Shown here: in pieces, positions 1 to 7,841 of the stretch
How the letters are laid out: every line of letters starts with the position of its first letter
Position numbering within the stretch: the first letter of the stretch is position 1
Assembly: GCA_029246385.1 (NCBI GenBank)
Contig: JAQWNG010000039.1
Span: 1 to 64,000, forward strand
Reading direction: 5' to 3'
DNA length: 64,000 nucleotides
Source: Halioglobus sp.
Lineage (GTDB): Bacteria; Pseudomonadota; Gammaproteobacteria; Pseudomonadales; Halieaceae
The notes under the pieces: generated by a model
What the model saw: the letters and a program-made list of their open reading frames with translations, nothing else
The model's database searches: none
Told to the model about the DNA's origin: nothing
Program-made: the position numbers and the translations under genes

Positions 1-526
1 GCTGGACCTGCTGGGTCACGTTGAGATCGTTGAGAGCTGCTGGACCTGATTGTCGCTGGCTCAGTATCACAGCTCCACCCACATCACCTAGATCATAGCC
101 AACCTAGAGTCCCAGCCTTAGACAACAGTGCAGCAAAGATCGAGCTAAACACCTTGCCAGCAGAAGCCTAATATCCTGAGAGCCGGCCCCCTCCCCCTTT
201 GAGTCACACAGCGGAAGACGAAAGATAGGGTGGTTGCCTACAGATTTTATTATTCAGATTGAGCAGGGGTTAGCGGAGCCTCAGCGATTGGCGCATATGG
301 GCATTAGTTTGGCGGGAATTGTCACATACGCCAGCAAGGCTCTCGGGGAAACTACAAGCTCTCATTAACTGGTTTCTATGAGAGGGGGAGACCCTCAAGC
401 CCTTAGAGAGTAAGTAGATACATCACCCACCTACCTCCTAAGACTAAGGACTAAAGACTAAAGGTTAGAGGTTAGAGGTTATTAGACATAGCAACAAAGA
501 AGAACAGCAGTACATGAACTTAAACA
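1..526. other. Non-coding leader of the accessory element, with short repeats
   Basis: I see no convincing gene here. The first 50 bases contain the 10-mer GCTGGACCTG twice, at 1-10 and 38-47. The right half ends in a heptanucleotide tandem array, listed separately. The stretch precedes the polymerase-like gene and probably holds its promoter. It may also hold element-specific replication or recombination sites, but I see no clear -35/-10 pair. Confidence 0.5.
435..483. repeat. Heptanucleotide tandem array
   Basis: From 442 the sequence reads with a strict 7-nt period: GACTAAG, GACTAAA, GACTAAA, GGTTAGA, GGTTAGA, GGTTATT. A degenerate unit CTCCTAA precedes it at 435-441. The array lies about 60 nt upstream of the polymerase-like start codon. 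It could be an iteron-like binding site or a slippage-prone spacer that tunes expression. Only the periodicity is seen; the role is inference. Confidence 0.7.
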
Positions 527-544
527 TTGATAGAAGGAGTGAAC

Positions 545-1927
545 ATGGAAGTTGAACAAAGCAAAGGTATCTTGATGCATGCCGCTTTAACGGAGAACAC
601 TATCTGGGGTGGACACTTCAGGCATAACCAGTTGATTGATGAAGAGGGTGAACTATACACATGCCATGCCAACCCCTCCCGCTTCATTGAGTCCCCCAAA
701 CTAGAGGATGTGTTTAACGAGGTTACTGCAGGGATAAGCTTTCGAGGGGTCGGTAGGGACCATAGGCGCTTGGCTGTTCTGTGCTTGATAAATGCTTGCT
801 TCGAAGCTATTCACACAAAGCCAGAAGAGCATGTGGCGGTGTTATGGCCAACAGGCACTAATGCAAACAAAGAGTCAGGTAAGCTGTTCTCTGCTAAGGC
901 CAGAAAGCCCGCAGTTGACCACCTTGTCGAACATGGCTACATCGAGTTCAAGAAAGGCGGCAAGGATCCGAGTGGCTTCATGCCAGGTGTCGTCTCATTG
1001 GTCATACCTACGGAAAAGCTCTACCGCCTCTACCACTCAATGGCAGGCGAAGACTTCTGTGTGAAACAACACAAGAAGGCAAACCGAGAGCTGATTGTCC
1101 TAAAGGACAGGAACAAAAAGGTGATGGCGTTCGAGGACACTGAGCAGATATGCAAATGGCGCAATCACCTTCTTGAGATGAACCAAGTTAATAGAACACA
1201 CAAGTGGAGTTATACAAACAAAGACAGCAAGAATGTTGCACTCTCACCATGGGATCTCGCCTTGCAACGTGTTTTCCTAGAGGGCAGCTTTTCAACGTAT
1301 GGCCGCATCCATTGTAATGCGCAGAGTCTGGGAAAGAATCAAAGAAGAAGCCTGATGATTGATGGCGAGCAAACGACTGAGCTTGATTATGCTGGCATGC
1401 AAGTGGCTTTGGCGTATGGCGAATCTGGCAAGCAAGGGATCGACATCTCAACCTATGATCCAACTAGTGATCCTTATGCCCTCAAAGGATACAGCAGAGC
1501 AACGGTTAAACAAGTGGTGTCTATCGCCTTCAACTGTCCCACTCGCCTAAAGACTATTCAAACCCTGCGCGCAAAGAAGCTAGAAGACCTAGCAGGTGGC
1601 AAAGGGAACCCTGCGATCAATGGCATTCTGGACGCCATCATTCAACAGCACCCCGTACTCGAGCCCTACTTCTTTAACGATGCATGGCGCACGTTAAACT
1701 TCGCAGAGTCCAGCATCATGATGGAGCTTATCAATCATTGCCGAGGGTTTGGAGTTCCAGTGCTTCCTGTTCACGACTGCCTGATATGTCGCGTTAGTGA
1801 CCGTTATAAAGCTGCCCAGTTCATGAGCCGCGTGTTTGAAATGCAATACGGCTTTAAGCCAATGATATGTGAAACACAAAGAGCTAGCGGTGAGAGCACG
1901 GTGGTTGATGTTGATGAGATGCGTTAG
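545..1927 (+). CDS. Stand-alone DNA polymerase family A-like protein of a mobile element
   Basis: This 460-residue protein carries the three palm/fingers signatures of family A polymerases in order. Motif A is ELDYAGMQVALAYG, with Asp at about 281. The O-helix pattern R-x3-K-x6-F runs from R318 through K322 to F329. Motif C is PVHD, with Asp at about 411. No 3'-5' or 5'-3' exonuclease domain precedes them. The N-terminal 200 residues instead include a winged-helix-like stretch (AVDHLVEHGYIEF). ATG 545 is preferred over the in-frame codon at 527 because AAGGAGT lies 4 nt before it. Similar uncharacterised proteins occur on plasmids and integrative elements. The exact activity (DNA polymerase, primer extension or none) is unknown. 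It sits at the tRNA-bounded end of a probable element, which suggests a role in element replication. Confidence 0.6.
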   Translation: MEVEQSKGILMHAALTENTIWGGHFRHNQLIDEEGELYTCHANPSRFIESPKLEDVFNEVTAGISFRGVGRDHRRLAVLCLINACFEAIHTKPEEHVAVLWPTGTNANKESGKLFSAKARKPAVDHLVEHGYIEFKKGGKDPSGFMPGVVSLVIPTEKLYRLYHSMAGEDFCVKQHKKANRELIVLKDRNKKVMAFEDTEQICKWRNHLLEMNQVNRTHKWSYTNKDSKNVALSPWDLALQRVFLEGSFSTYGRIHCNAQSLGKNQRRSLMIDGEQTTELDYAGMQVALAYGESGKQGIDISTYDPTSDPYALKGYSRATVKQVVSIAFNCPTRLKTIQTLRAKKLEDLAGGKGNPAINGILDAIIQQHPVLEPYFFNDAWRTLNFAESSIMMELINHCRGFGVPVLPVHDCLICRVSDRYKAAQFMSRVFEMQYGFKPMICETQRASGESTVVDVDEMR

Positions 1928-1967
1928 TAGGAGCAAAGACACTCAACGATCCCAAGGGGCCACCCTG

Positions 1968-2102
1968 CTGCAGTGGCTTATGGCGCAACAGGAGGTGGCT
2001 GAAGACTTTGTGATTGCCACCGGGCAACAAACCTCGGTGCGAGACTTTATCATCCGCGCCGCTAACGAGCTGGGCATTACAATCGCGTTTAAAGGGCAGG
2101 GC
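1968..2102 (+). pseudogene. gmd: Internal fragment of GDP-mannose 4,6-dehydratase
   Basis: About 45 codons match the C-terminal third of Gmd: LQWLMAQQ, EDFVIATGQQTSVRDF and the following GITIAFKGQG. Gmd makes GDP-4-keto-6-deoxymannose, the precursor of fucose-, colitose- and rhamnose-type sugars in surface polysaccharide. The NAD-binding N-terminus and the rest of the C-terminus are missing on both sides, and the frame runs into unrelated sequence after 2102. It lies immediately after the polymerase-like gene and is probably debris from rearrangement of a polysaccharide locus. The similarity is by eye but the signature is characteristic. Confidence 0.75.
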
Positions 2103-2302
2103 CAACTATCGTTTAAGAAGGTCTCTTTATCAAAATACACGACGCTTATGGGTGTTTTATGGCCATTTGGTTCATTTATAACAATAGTTAATAGCCTGAA
2201 CCGTGATAAATGGTTGTCTGCAGTCGACTGTTGTACTAGATTAGTAGCAAAGGTAGCGTTCATCCCGCTTATACTTTACGACCATGTAGTATAGGAAATG
2301 CC

Positions 2303-3154
2303 ATGATGAACAGTCTCTCAACAGACGTGATCGACAAGGGCGACGAGCGTCCTTTGCGCCAAGTACGACCCGGGAAAGACCTCCATCAAAATGTATTGGT
2401 CGTCTCGATTCCGAAGAGTGGAACCCATCTCGTGGATGGCGCCATGAGATCGCTGGGATACCGAACGGTCGGGAAGATGATTTGGCCCAAGAGTGGCCGG
2501 CCCAGGGCTTGGAACAGAAGACCGTTCCCTGAAATTTTGCGTTCACTGGAATCAGATCGATCTGAAAAGGTATGTGTCATCACCCACCATCTTCCACTTG
2601 TCCCCGGGATCCAGGAATTGTTGGATCGCACCCATGTCAGGATCGTATTCAATCACCGTGATCCAAGAGGGGTCGCCCTTTCGCAATACCACTACCTTCT
2701 AGGAAATACACGGTTAGGAGTCGAAGGCGTCACGCCGACGCCTTTCAATCTGGCCTATTCTAAGACTCTCAGGGAAATCTCGACCTTATCGGAAAGGGTT
2801 GACTATCTAGTTTTCGAGATGCTTCCCAAAATCATAGAAAGATTCTTCAAGGATCACCTCTGGCTTCTCCACCATCCAAGAGTTTTCAAGACCTCCTTTG
2901 AGACCCTGGTCGGACCTTGCGGTGGAGGCGACGGAAGGGGCCAGTGCCGCACCGTTGAAAAGCTCATGAACCATCTGGCCGAAACTGGCGAAGCTCAATC
3001 GATTGCTGAAGATCTATTCGACAAGAATGTCCGAACCTTTCGGAATAGCAGAGTCGATGAATGGGAAACGTTTTTCAGCGAAAAATATCTCGAGACCATC
3101 GATGACCTCTACGGTGATATCCTCGATGCGTACGGCTACCCGCGATGGTCCTGA
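2303..3154 (+). CDS. PAPS-dependent sulfotransferase family protein
   Basis: This 283-residue cytosolic-type sulfotransferase has the 5'-phosphosulfate-binding loop SIPKSGTH at about 35-42. The 3'-phosphate-binding strand and helix RDPRGVALS lie at about 119-127. A C-terminal TFRNSRVDEWETFF resembles the RxGxxGxW region that closes over the cofactor. It would move a sulfuryl group from PAPS to a hydroxyl acceptor, which cannot be predicted. AGGAAATGCC precedes the tandem ATGs at 2303 and 2306, and either could start. There is no signal peptide or membrane span. It lies after a gmd fragment and 144 nt before a lipoprotein gene. Its base composition looks different from the core genes, which is consistent with transfer. 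Confidence 0.8.
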   Translation: MMNSLSTDVIDKGDERPLRQVRPGKDLHQNVLVVSIPKSGTHLVDGAMRSLGYRTVGKMIWPKSGRPRAWNRRPFPEILRSLESDRSEKVCVITHHLPLVPGIQELLDRTHVRIVFNHRDPRGVALSQYHYLLGNTRLGVEGVTPTPFNLAYSKTLREISTLSERVDYLVFEMLPKIIERFFKDHLWLLHHPRVFKTSFETLVGPCGGGDGRGQCRTVEKLMNHLAETGEAQSIAEDLFDKNVRTFRNSRVDEWETFFSEKYLETIDDLYGDILDAYGYPRWS

Positions 3155-3298
3155 CTGCTGCCTCCTGCTGCAAGAGTGTGGGGAAAAGGGAGCACACGCG
3201 CCGGTTGCGTTTGGGCCGGCATAAAGACAAGATGGTGTCAAGGCTGGAGTGGACGACTCCGTCGTAAACGGACCAAGAAAGAAGAAGGGGAGGAAAAA

Positions 3299-3727
3299 AT
3301 GAAGAAGCTTACCGTACTTCTTGTGATCACTGCTTCTGCGGCAATCCTTTTGGGGGCGTGCCAGGCTACCAGGTTGGTTCCCAATCTGGTTGGAACGTGG
3401 GATGAGCAGAGAGAAACCATCAGCAAGCATTCGAAAAATCGGGGTTTCGAGATCATGATGGATGAAAGCGCGCCCGCAATAATCATCATCAAGGAGCAAC
3501 AGAACCGTGCTTTCGTAGGGGAAAAACAGTGGGTCAAGCGTGGGAAAGCCTATTCGGAAGAGTTTTCGTGCACGATCTCCTCGGAGAACAGGCTCAACTG
3601 CGCTGATCATGACAAGGGATACTCTTTCGGGAGGATTCTGTCCGACGACAGGATGGAAATCGATTACGTAGAGGATGGGGAAAAGGCAAAAGTCATTCGG
3701 GTAGAGTTTACGAAAAGGGGTTCTTAG
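3299..3727 (+). CDS. Small lipoprotein of unknown function
   Basis: This is a 142-residue protein. It begins MKKLTVLLVITASAAILLGAC, a lipoprotein signal peptide with the lipobox LGAC about 20 residues in. The mature part is charged, with one short cysteine pair (SCTISSENRLNCADHD), and ends FTKRGS. The start at 3299 is chosen over an upstream in-frame extension because GGGGAGGAAAAA precedes it and the lipobox is then placed correctly. I do not recognise the family. The fold may be a small lipocalin-like barrel (the LVGTWDEQ near the mature N-terminus is suggestive), but this is weak. It is co-oriented with the sulfotransferase and followed by a strong terminator. Confidence 0.6.
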   Translation: MKKLTVLLVITASAAILLGACQATRLVPNLVGTWDEQRETISKHSKNRGFEIMMDESAPAIIIIKEQQNRAFVGEKQWVKRGKAYSEEFSCTISSENRLNCADHDKGYSFGRILSDDRMEIDYVEDGEKAKVIRVEFTKRGS

Positions 3728-3818
3728 TCCAAAAGTACGGAATTTCCTGTTTTCTCTGAAACCGACAAGATAGAATTGGACCCGAAAGAGGATGCCAGAG
3801 CCAAAAAATGGATAAGGC

Positions 3819-3844
3819 GCGTACACGTTGAGAGCTATGTACGC
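3819..3844. repeat. Perfect 7-bp inverted repeat with 12-nt spacer
   Basis: GCGTACA at 3819-3825 is matched by TGTACGC at 3838-3844. It lies just before a strong terminator and has no T-run of its own. It could be a protein-binding site for an element-encoded recombinase or regulator. Confidence 0.4.
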
Positions 3845-3880
3845 ACCTTAACCATGTATCACAGGGATATCACAAGATAG

Positions 3881-3921
3881 AATCAGGGGGCTGCGGAATC
3901 TCCGCAACCCCCTGATTTTAT
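3881..3921 (+). terminator. Strong rho-independent terminator
   Basis: A 17-bp stem with one mismatch pairs 3881-3897 (AATCAGGGGGCTGCGGA) with 3901-3917 around a 3-nt loop. TTTATT follows. It would end transcription from the sulfotransferase/lipoprotein pair about 155 nt upstream. Confidence 0.85.
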
Positions 3922-4096
3922 TGGCGTCCCCAAGGGGACATGCTCAGTATCATGGTTGCTCCAGCTACTTATAGTTAGTTGTTAGGCACACCTTAACCTC
4001 AAGCAAGTACTTGAAAAAAGAGTCACGTCCGCTCTTATAGTGGGCGGGTTTTATCCGTTATGTTGAGAAATCCCGCTCGACTAATGCAATACACAG

Positions 4097-4117
4097 CGGT
4101 CCTTCGGGGGCCGTTTT
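4097..4117 (+). terminator. Weak hairpin with T-run
   Basis: CGGTCC (4097-4102) pairs with GGGCCG (4108-4113) around a TTCGG loop and is followed by TTTT. It is short but of terminator form. Confidence 0.4.
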
Positions 4118-4275
4118 GCTGTCAGGCGTTTCAGCTCGCATAGTTTCAATTGAGCAGGGTAGTTAGCCAAAGCACAGCACTGTCCTTGCCGCTACAGTTG
4201 CCGTGGTACACTCTTGGCACAAACTCACCGCTACGACATAACCACAGGCTGCATAGGTACGCTGAATAAGGGTTA

Positions 4276-4301
4276 GGGTTCAAGTCCCGCCTTCGGCACC
4301 A
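4276..4301 (+). tRNA. tRNA-Leu 3'-end fragment (probable attachment site)
   Basis: The sequence contains a T-loop (TTCAAGT) and half T-stem, then the acceptor strand CTTCGGC, discriminator A and CCA, as in leucine tRNAs whose 5' strand is GCCGAAG. Upstream of 4276 the match stops: bases 49-50 of the T-stem do not pair, and no GCCGAAG occurs within the previous 100 nt. So this is a 26-nt 3' remnant, not a gene. Integrases often target tRNA 3' ends, leaving such a remnant at the far end of the element. Its direction places the element to the left and an intact tRNA-Leu beyond the window start. Confidence 0.75.
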
Positions 4302-4338
4302 TATCAATGTTTCATGAAATTCTATGAGACCCTTGAAG

Positions 4339-4360
4339 CCCAGCAATAGCTGGGTTTTTG
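4339..4360 (+). terminator. Terminator downstream of the tRNA-Leu fragment
   Basis: CCCAGC (4339-4344), loop AATA and GCTGGG (4349-4354) are followed by TTTTTG. It lies 38 nt after the CCA end, the usual place for the native terminator of a tRNA transcript. Confidence 0.8.
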
Positions 4361-4504
4361 TGTCTGATCGCCCCGCAGCGTCCCATGACTGGCCCGAAGT
4401 CTGTGCCCACGTTGAGTAACTTTAGAGGGTCACCCAAATCGAGGTTGAGTTATCTTTGCTAATGACCTACTGTTTGTCGTAGTCGATATTGAGAGGCATT
4501 GGAA

Positions 4505-6118
4505 ATGGTAAGCAAGACGTTTGAGTGGCGTATCCTAACAGTTTTAAGGGTATTCGTAGTTCTGCTATTAGCACTGGTGTTGTCGGGCTGCAGTGACAAC
4601 GACAATGATAATGATGTAACTGGTGACATTCTAACCCCACAACCTGCCAACCCAATTGTGGAGGAAGTTACGGTTCTCGGAGGCGGGCCGGAATCTGGCT
4701 TCATTTTTGACGGAGCGATCGACCTTAGAGACCAAAATTATAAACCTGGCACTGCGTTCTATTCTGGCCTTGCTTATGATGCCGCAGAAGTGGGTTATCG
4801 AGAAACAGAATACTTCATTTCTGGCACGGCCGTTTCCTATGTGCCGACAGAAGAGCTTGGCGAAGACGGTATATGGTCAATACAGGAGGCAGACGCAGCA
4901 GAGTACAAAACCCGTATTGTGGTCAGGCGGCCTATTGATGTCGCAAAGTTTAATGGCACCGTGATGGTGGAGTGGTTTAACGTATCAGGCGGCTTAGACG
5001 CTGCTCCTGGCTTTTTGGCAACCCATGTAGAATTGGAGCGAGAAGGCTATGCTTACGTCGGTGTCTCTGCGCAGTCTGCAGGGGTTGAAGGGGGCGCAGG
5101 GGCTTTCGATATTTCATTAAAGGTTGTCGATGCAGTGCGCTATGGGATATTGAACCACCCCGGTGATGACTATTCTTACGATATTTTTTCGCAGGCAGCG
5201 CAAGCCGTGATGAGCCCGCAAGGCCTCGACCCGCTTGAAGGTTTGGTTCCTGAGCGCGCGATAGCGTTTGGGCAGTCGCAGTCAGCGTTCAGGCTGGTAA
5301 CATATATAAATTCGGTTGCTCCACGGACAGCTCGCTTTGACGCCTACCTCCTCATGGCCCGCGGTGGTGATTCCGCGCCCCTGATAGGAAATGGGCGAGA
5401 CACCTCTTCGTTGCCGGGCTTGTCGTCGATTCCAGAAGCAGTTTTTATTCGCACCGACTTATCAGCACCCGTGATTACATTGCAGAGCGAGACTGATGTT
5501 TTCCAGCTTAATTCTGTCGTCTCACGGCAGGAAGACTCTGAGAATTTCCGTTATTGGGAAGTTCCAGGCAGTGCACATTCCGATATCTACACGACACTAA
5601 AGTCACCTAACGACAAGGGCGATGATCCCGGTATCGCGTCAGTAGTAGAAGAGCCAGAAGTGCGGCCACCCTTCATCAGCTGTAGCTTACCTGCCAACGA
5701 CGGACCGATGCACTTTTTAGCTAACGCCGCGGTGAACGCGCTCGATACTTGGGTGCGTACCGGAAATCCCGCACCATCGGCCAACTTCTTGGATATAAAT
5801 GAGACAGATCGTAGCTTTGTGTATGACGACTTGGGCAATGTTACAGGGGGCCTAAGAAACCATTCTGTGGACGTCCCCGTCGCCATTTTGCATGGAGAGG
5901 GGCAGCCTGTCTCCGATAGGTTCTGCAACCTTTTTGGTACTACAGAACTTTTCGATGAGGCTAAACTGGTCGAATTGTATCCCGACCAACAGTCATATAT
6001 CGATGCGGTTGATAAATCCGTTGCTGAATCGGTTGAGAAGGGATTCCTGCGACCAAGTGACGCCGAGCTTATCAGGGCTTCTGCTGGCCTTTGTTCTGGA
6101 GCTGTGTGCTGGCCGTAG
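4505..6118 (+). CDS. Lipoprotein alpha/beta hydrolase (alpha/beta hydrolase domain family)
   Basis: This is a 537-residue secreted lipoprotein. After a hydrophobic segment the lipobox VLSGC is followed by an acidic linker (SDNDNDNDV). The body resembles the large single-domain alpha/beta hydrolases that act on esters. The nucleophile elbow is GQSQS with Ser at about 258. A candidate acid and His lie later (EVPGSAHSD at about 360). The GTVMVEWFNVSGG strand is typical of this family. The substrate is unknown; anchoring would place it in the periplasm or at the outer membrane. ATG 4505 is preferred over TTG 4499 because GAGAGG precedes it at good spacing. It starts about 200 nt after the element boundary. 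Confidence 0.7.
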   Translation: MVSKTFEWRILTVLRVFVVLLLALVLSGCSDNDNDNDVTGDILTPQPANPIVEEVTVLGGGPESGFIFDGAIDLRDQNYKPGTAFYSGLAYDAAEVGYRETEYFISGTAVSYVPTEELGEDGIWSIQEADAAEYKTRIVVRRPIDVAKFNGTVMVEWFNVSGGLDAAPGFLATHVELEREGYAYVGVSAQSAGVEGGAGAFDISLKVVDAVRYGILNHPGDDYSYDIFSQAAQAVMSPQGLDPLEGLVPERAIAFGQSQSAFRLVTYINSVAPRTARFDAYLLMARGGDSAPLIGNGRDTSSLPGLSSIPEAVFIRTDLSAPVITLQSETDVFQLNSVVSRQEDSENFRYWEVPGSAHSDIYTTLKSPNDKGDDPGIASVVEEPEVRPPFISCSLPANDGPMHFLANAAVNALDTWVRTGNPAPSANFLDINETDRSFVYDDLGNVTGGLRNHSVDVPVAILHGEGQPVSDRFCNLFGTTELFDEAKLVELYPDQQSYIDAVDKSVAESVEKGFLRPSDAELIRASAGLCSGAVCWP

Positions 6119-6176
6119 ATACGGGCGCTCGATACTGAGACCTTCTGATGATAATTTCCTAGGGCAGGACGCCGGT

Positions 6177-7475
6177 CTAGTCAGGCAATACAAAAAATTG
6201 TGCGCCGGCCATATGCAGGGCAGAGTGGTCTGCGATTCGACCATGCTCAGTCGTCACCAAGCCAATTTCTATCCCCGCAACTTTTGCAAGTAGCCTCTGC
6301 GGTACGGAAACACTGAGATCGACTTGCAGGTAGTTCTTGCTAGGAATGGCCATGGTGAGAGGGTGGGTGACCCTTGTTTTGCTTAGAGCCTGCCGATCGT
6401 GGCCGAACAGCGTTGATTGTACCGCCAGTCCAGGGTGACTCGCAGCATCAATATTCATGCTGTTGCCGTTGAATATTACAATTCCTACGCTACTTTCTTC
6501 ACCATTAGCGCGTGCGCCAAAATAACCCTTACAATAGATGTTTATCTGTTTCCATATATTGCTTCCCAGTGGTTCAGGGGGAGTGTAACCGTGAGTGTCA
6601 GAATATGTGGCATTGTAGATTTCAATGTCTTCGCTGTAGTATTGCCTAAGCATTTCTACGAGATGCTGTTCCATAAATAATGCTGAATTCAGACGGTTCA
6701 AAGCGTCTAACTGAGCAGGAAGTAGGTCGACGACATTCTCTGGCATTGGCTTGGTGTGTTCATGAGCATCCCGTCTTTCACCCGCGGTTTTATTGAGTTC
6801 GCCAAGAACGATCTCTGCGCCGGTCCAATTTTCAAGGCAGGTTTTCAGTTCGTCGAGCTGATCTATGCGGAAAATGCGGTTATATCTGTCTACCCCGCGA
6901 AGGCTTAGATGCTGAGGAATCCAATGGGTATCCAAAGATGAGGCAGGTTGTGAAATAATATATTCAACGAACTGTCTGAAGGTGATGCCCTTATCCATGT
7001 CGGGACTAGTGTTGCCTTGAACTGCGCTGATCACCGCCCTCGTGTGCCAGTGATTGCCCTCGCGATGACGGTTAACGACGAATTTTTCCGTGTAAGCGCT
7101 AACGATGCGCTCAACCGGATCACGAACAGCCGCAAATTTATAATATTCATCTGAGTGCCGTATTTCCATGCTACGTTGCCGAGGAATATCTTTGAGCTGC
7201 ATTCCGGTACTGAATTTGTCGGTGACTCGATGTACGCCATGTTTGAGAATCTGCTCCGCGTGCTCCACCTGGGCAAGATGAACCATCATCGTCTTCAGCG
7301 AGGTGCAGGCACATTTGGCAACAGGTGAATACAGCACCCGATGCGGCTCACTGACCATGATGGAGCCGACGGGCCAGGGCAGCCATGCTCTGCTTACAGG
7401 AGGAAAATATTGTTCAGCCTCTTTCATCCACGGTTGCGATAAATCATTGGAATCGTCGGAGAGGTGGTGGGGCAT
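6177..7475 (-). CDS. Sulfotransferase family 2-like protein with extra C-terminal domain
   Basis: This is a 432-residue protein. The PAPS 5'-binding loop is AKCACTSLK at about 53-61, with the Cys-Ala-Cys pattern of the carbohydrate (HNK-1/chondroitin-type) sulfotransferases. The 3'-phosphate motif VRDPVERIVSAYTEKF follows at about 117-132. The catalytic region ends near 320. The last 110 residues look like an added beta-rich domain. No signal peptide or membrane span is seen. It would sulfate a sugar or polysaccharide hydroxyl. It is convergent with the hydrolase gene, with 58 nt between stops, and is a different subfamily from the sulfotransferase at 2303-3154. Confidence 0.75.
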   Translation of the reverse strand: MPHHLSDDSNDLSQPWMKEAEQYFPPVSRAWLPWPVGSIMVSEPHRVLYSPVAKCACTSLKTMMVHLAQVEHAEQILKHGVHRVTDKFSTGMQLKDIPRQRSMEIRHSDEYYKFAAVRDPVERIVSAYTEKFVVNRHREGNHWHTRAVISAVQGNTSPDMDKGITFRQFVEYIISQPASSLDTHWIPQHLSLRGVDRYNRIFRIDQLDELKTCLENWTGAEIVLGELNKTAGERRDAHEHTKPMPENVVDLLPAQLDALNRLNSALFMEQHLVEMLRQYYSEDIEIYNATYSDTHGYTPPEPLGSNIWKQINIYCKGYFGARANGEESSVGIVIFNGNSMNIDAASHPGLAVQSTLFGHDRQALSKTRVTHPLTMAIPSKNYLQVDLSVSVPQRLLAKVAGIEIGLVTTEHGRIADHSALHMAGAQFFVLPD

Positions 7476-7841
7476 TTACTGGGTACCAGATGTGAGTGCG
7501 AACAAAATATACCACAACTGCAACATCAGCGCTGCATGGGTCTCACAGGTCTGTCGGTGAGAACTGCGCAGGGATTCCAGCCGGTCTCTTATCGCACGGG
7601 TTCCATGGACGGCTGGTTTTTGGGCTTTTTTTGACGCTATTCATATGTAACGTATAGGGCAGTAAAGACATAGTAATCAGATGCTTATCGATGTTAAAGG
7701 GTTGCAGGCACCTCTGTCGTAGTTTCGGATAGATCGCTATTTTGATCGACGTCAGCCTGTCAGTTACCGGTTAATCCTGTATATTTAGGGTCTGCCTTTG
7801 ATTCGCCGAGAGGGCAAGAACCGAGCATCAGGACGTTAAAG
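7476..7841. other. Intergenic region between divergent genes
   Basis: No gene is visible. A CCAGCCG/CGGCTGG pair (7577-7583 with 7610-7616) followed by TTTTTGGGCTTTTTTT could be a terminator, but the loop is 26 nt. TTGACG at 7631 and TATAGG at 7653 make a possible promoter for the Sel1 gene downstream, with a 16-nt spacer. Confidence 0.35.

Larger units (their letters stand above)
3728..4504. other. Gene-free element boundary region
   Basis: No credible coding region is seen in these 777 bases. They hold, in order, an inverted repeat (3819-3844), a strong rho-independent terminator (3881-3921), a weaker hairpin followed by TTTT (4097-4117), a 26-nt tRNA-Leu 3' end (4276-4301) and a second terminator (4339-4360). 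The arrangement fits the junction between an integrated element on the left and resident chromosome on the right. Confidence 0.6.

Noticed and set aside
435-483. Possible CRISPR array
   Set aside because: The repeat unit is 7 nt with no spacers, so it is a simple tandem repeat.
3014-3826. A 270-codon frame on the minus strand across the sulfotransferase end and lipoprotein gene
   Set aside because: It is antisense to two genes with clear motifs and has no recognisable domain.
7577-7632. Rho-independent terminator
   Set aside because: The stem is 7 bp but the loop is 26 nt; kept only as a remark in the intergenic entry.
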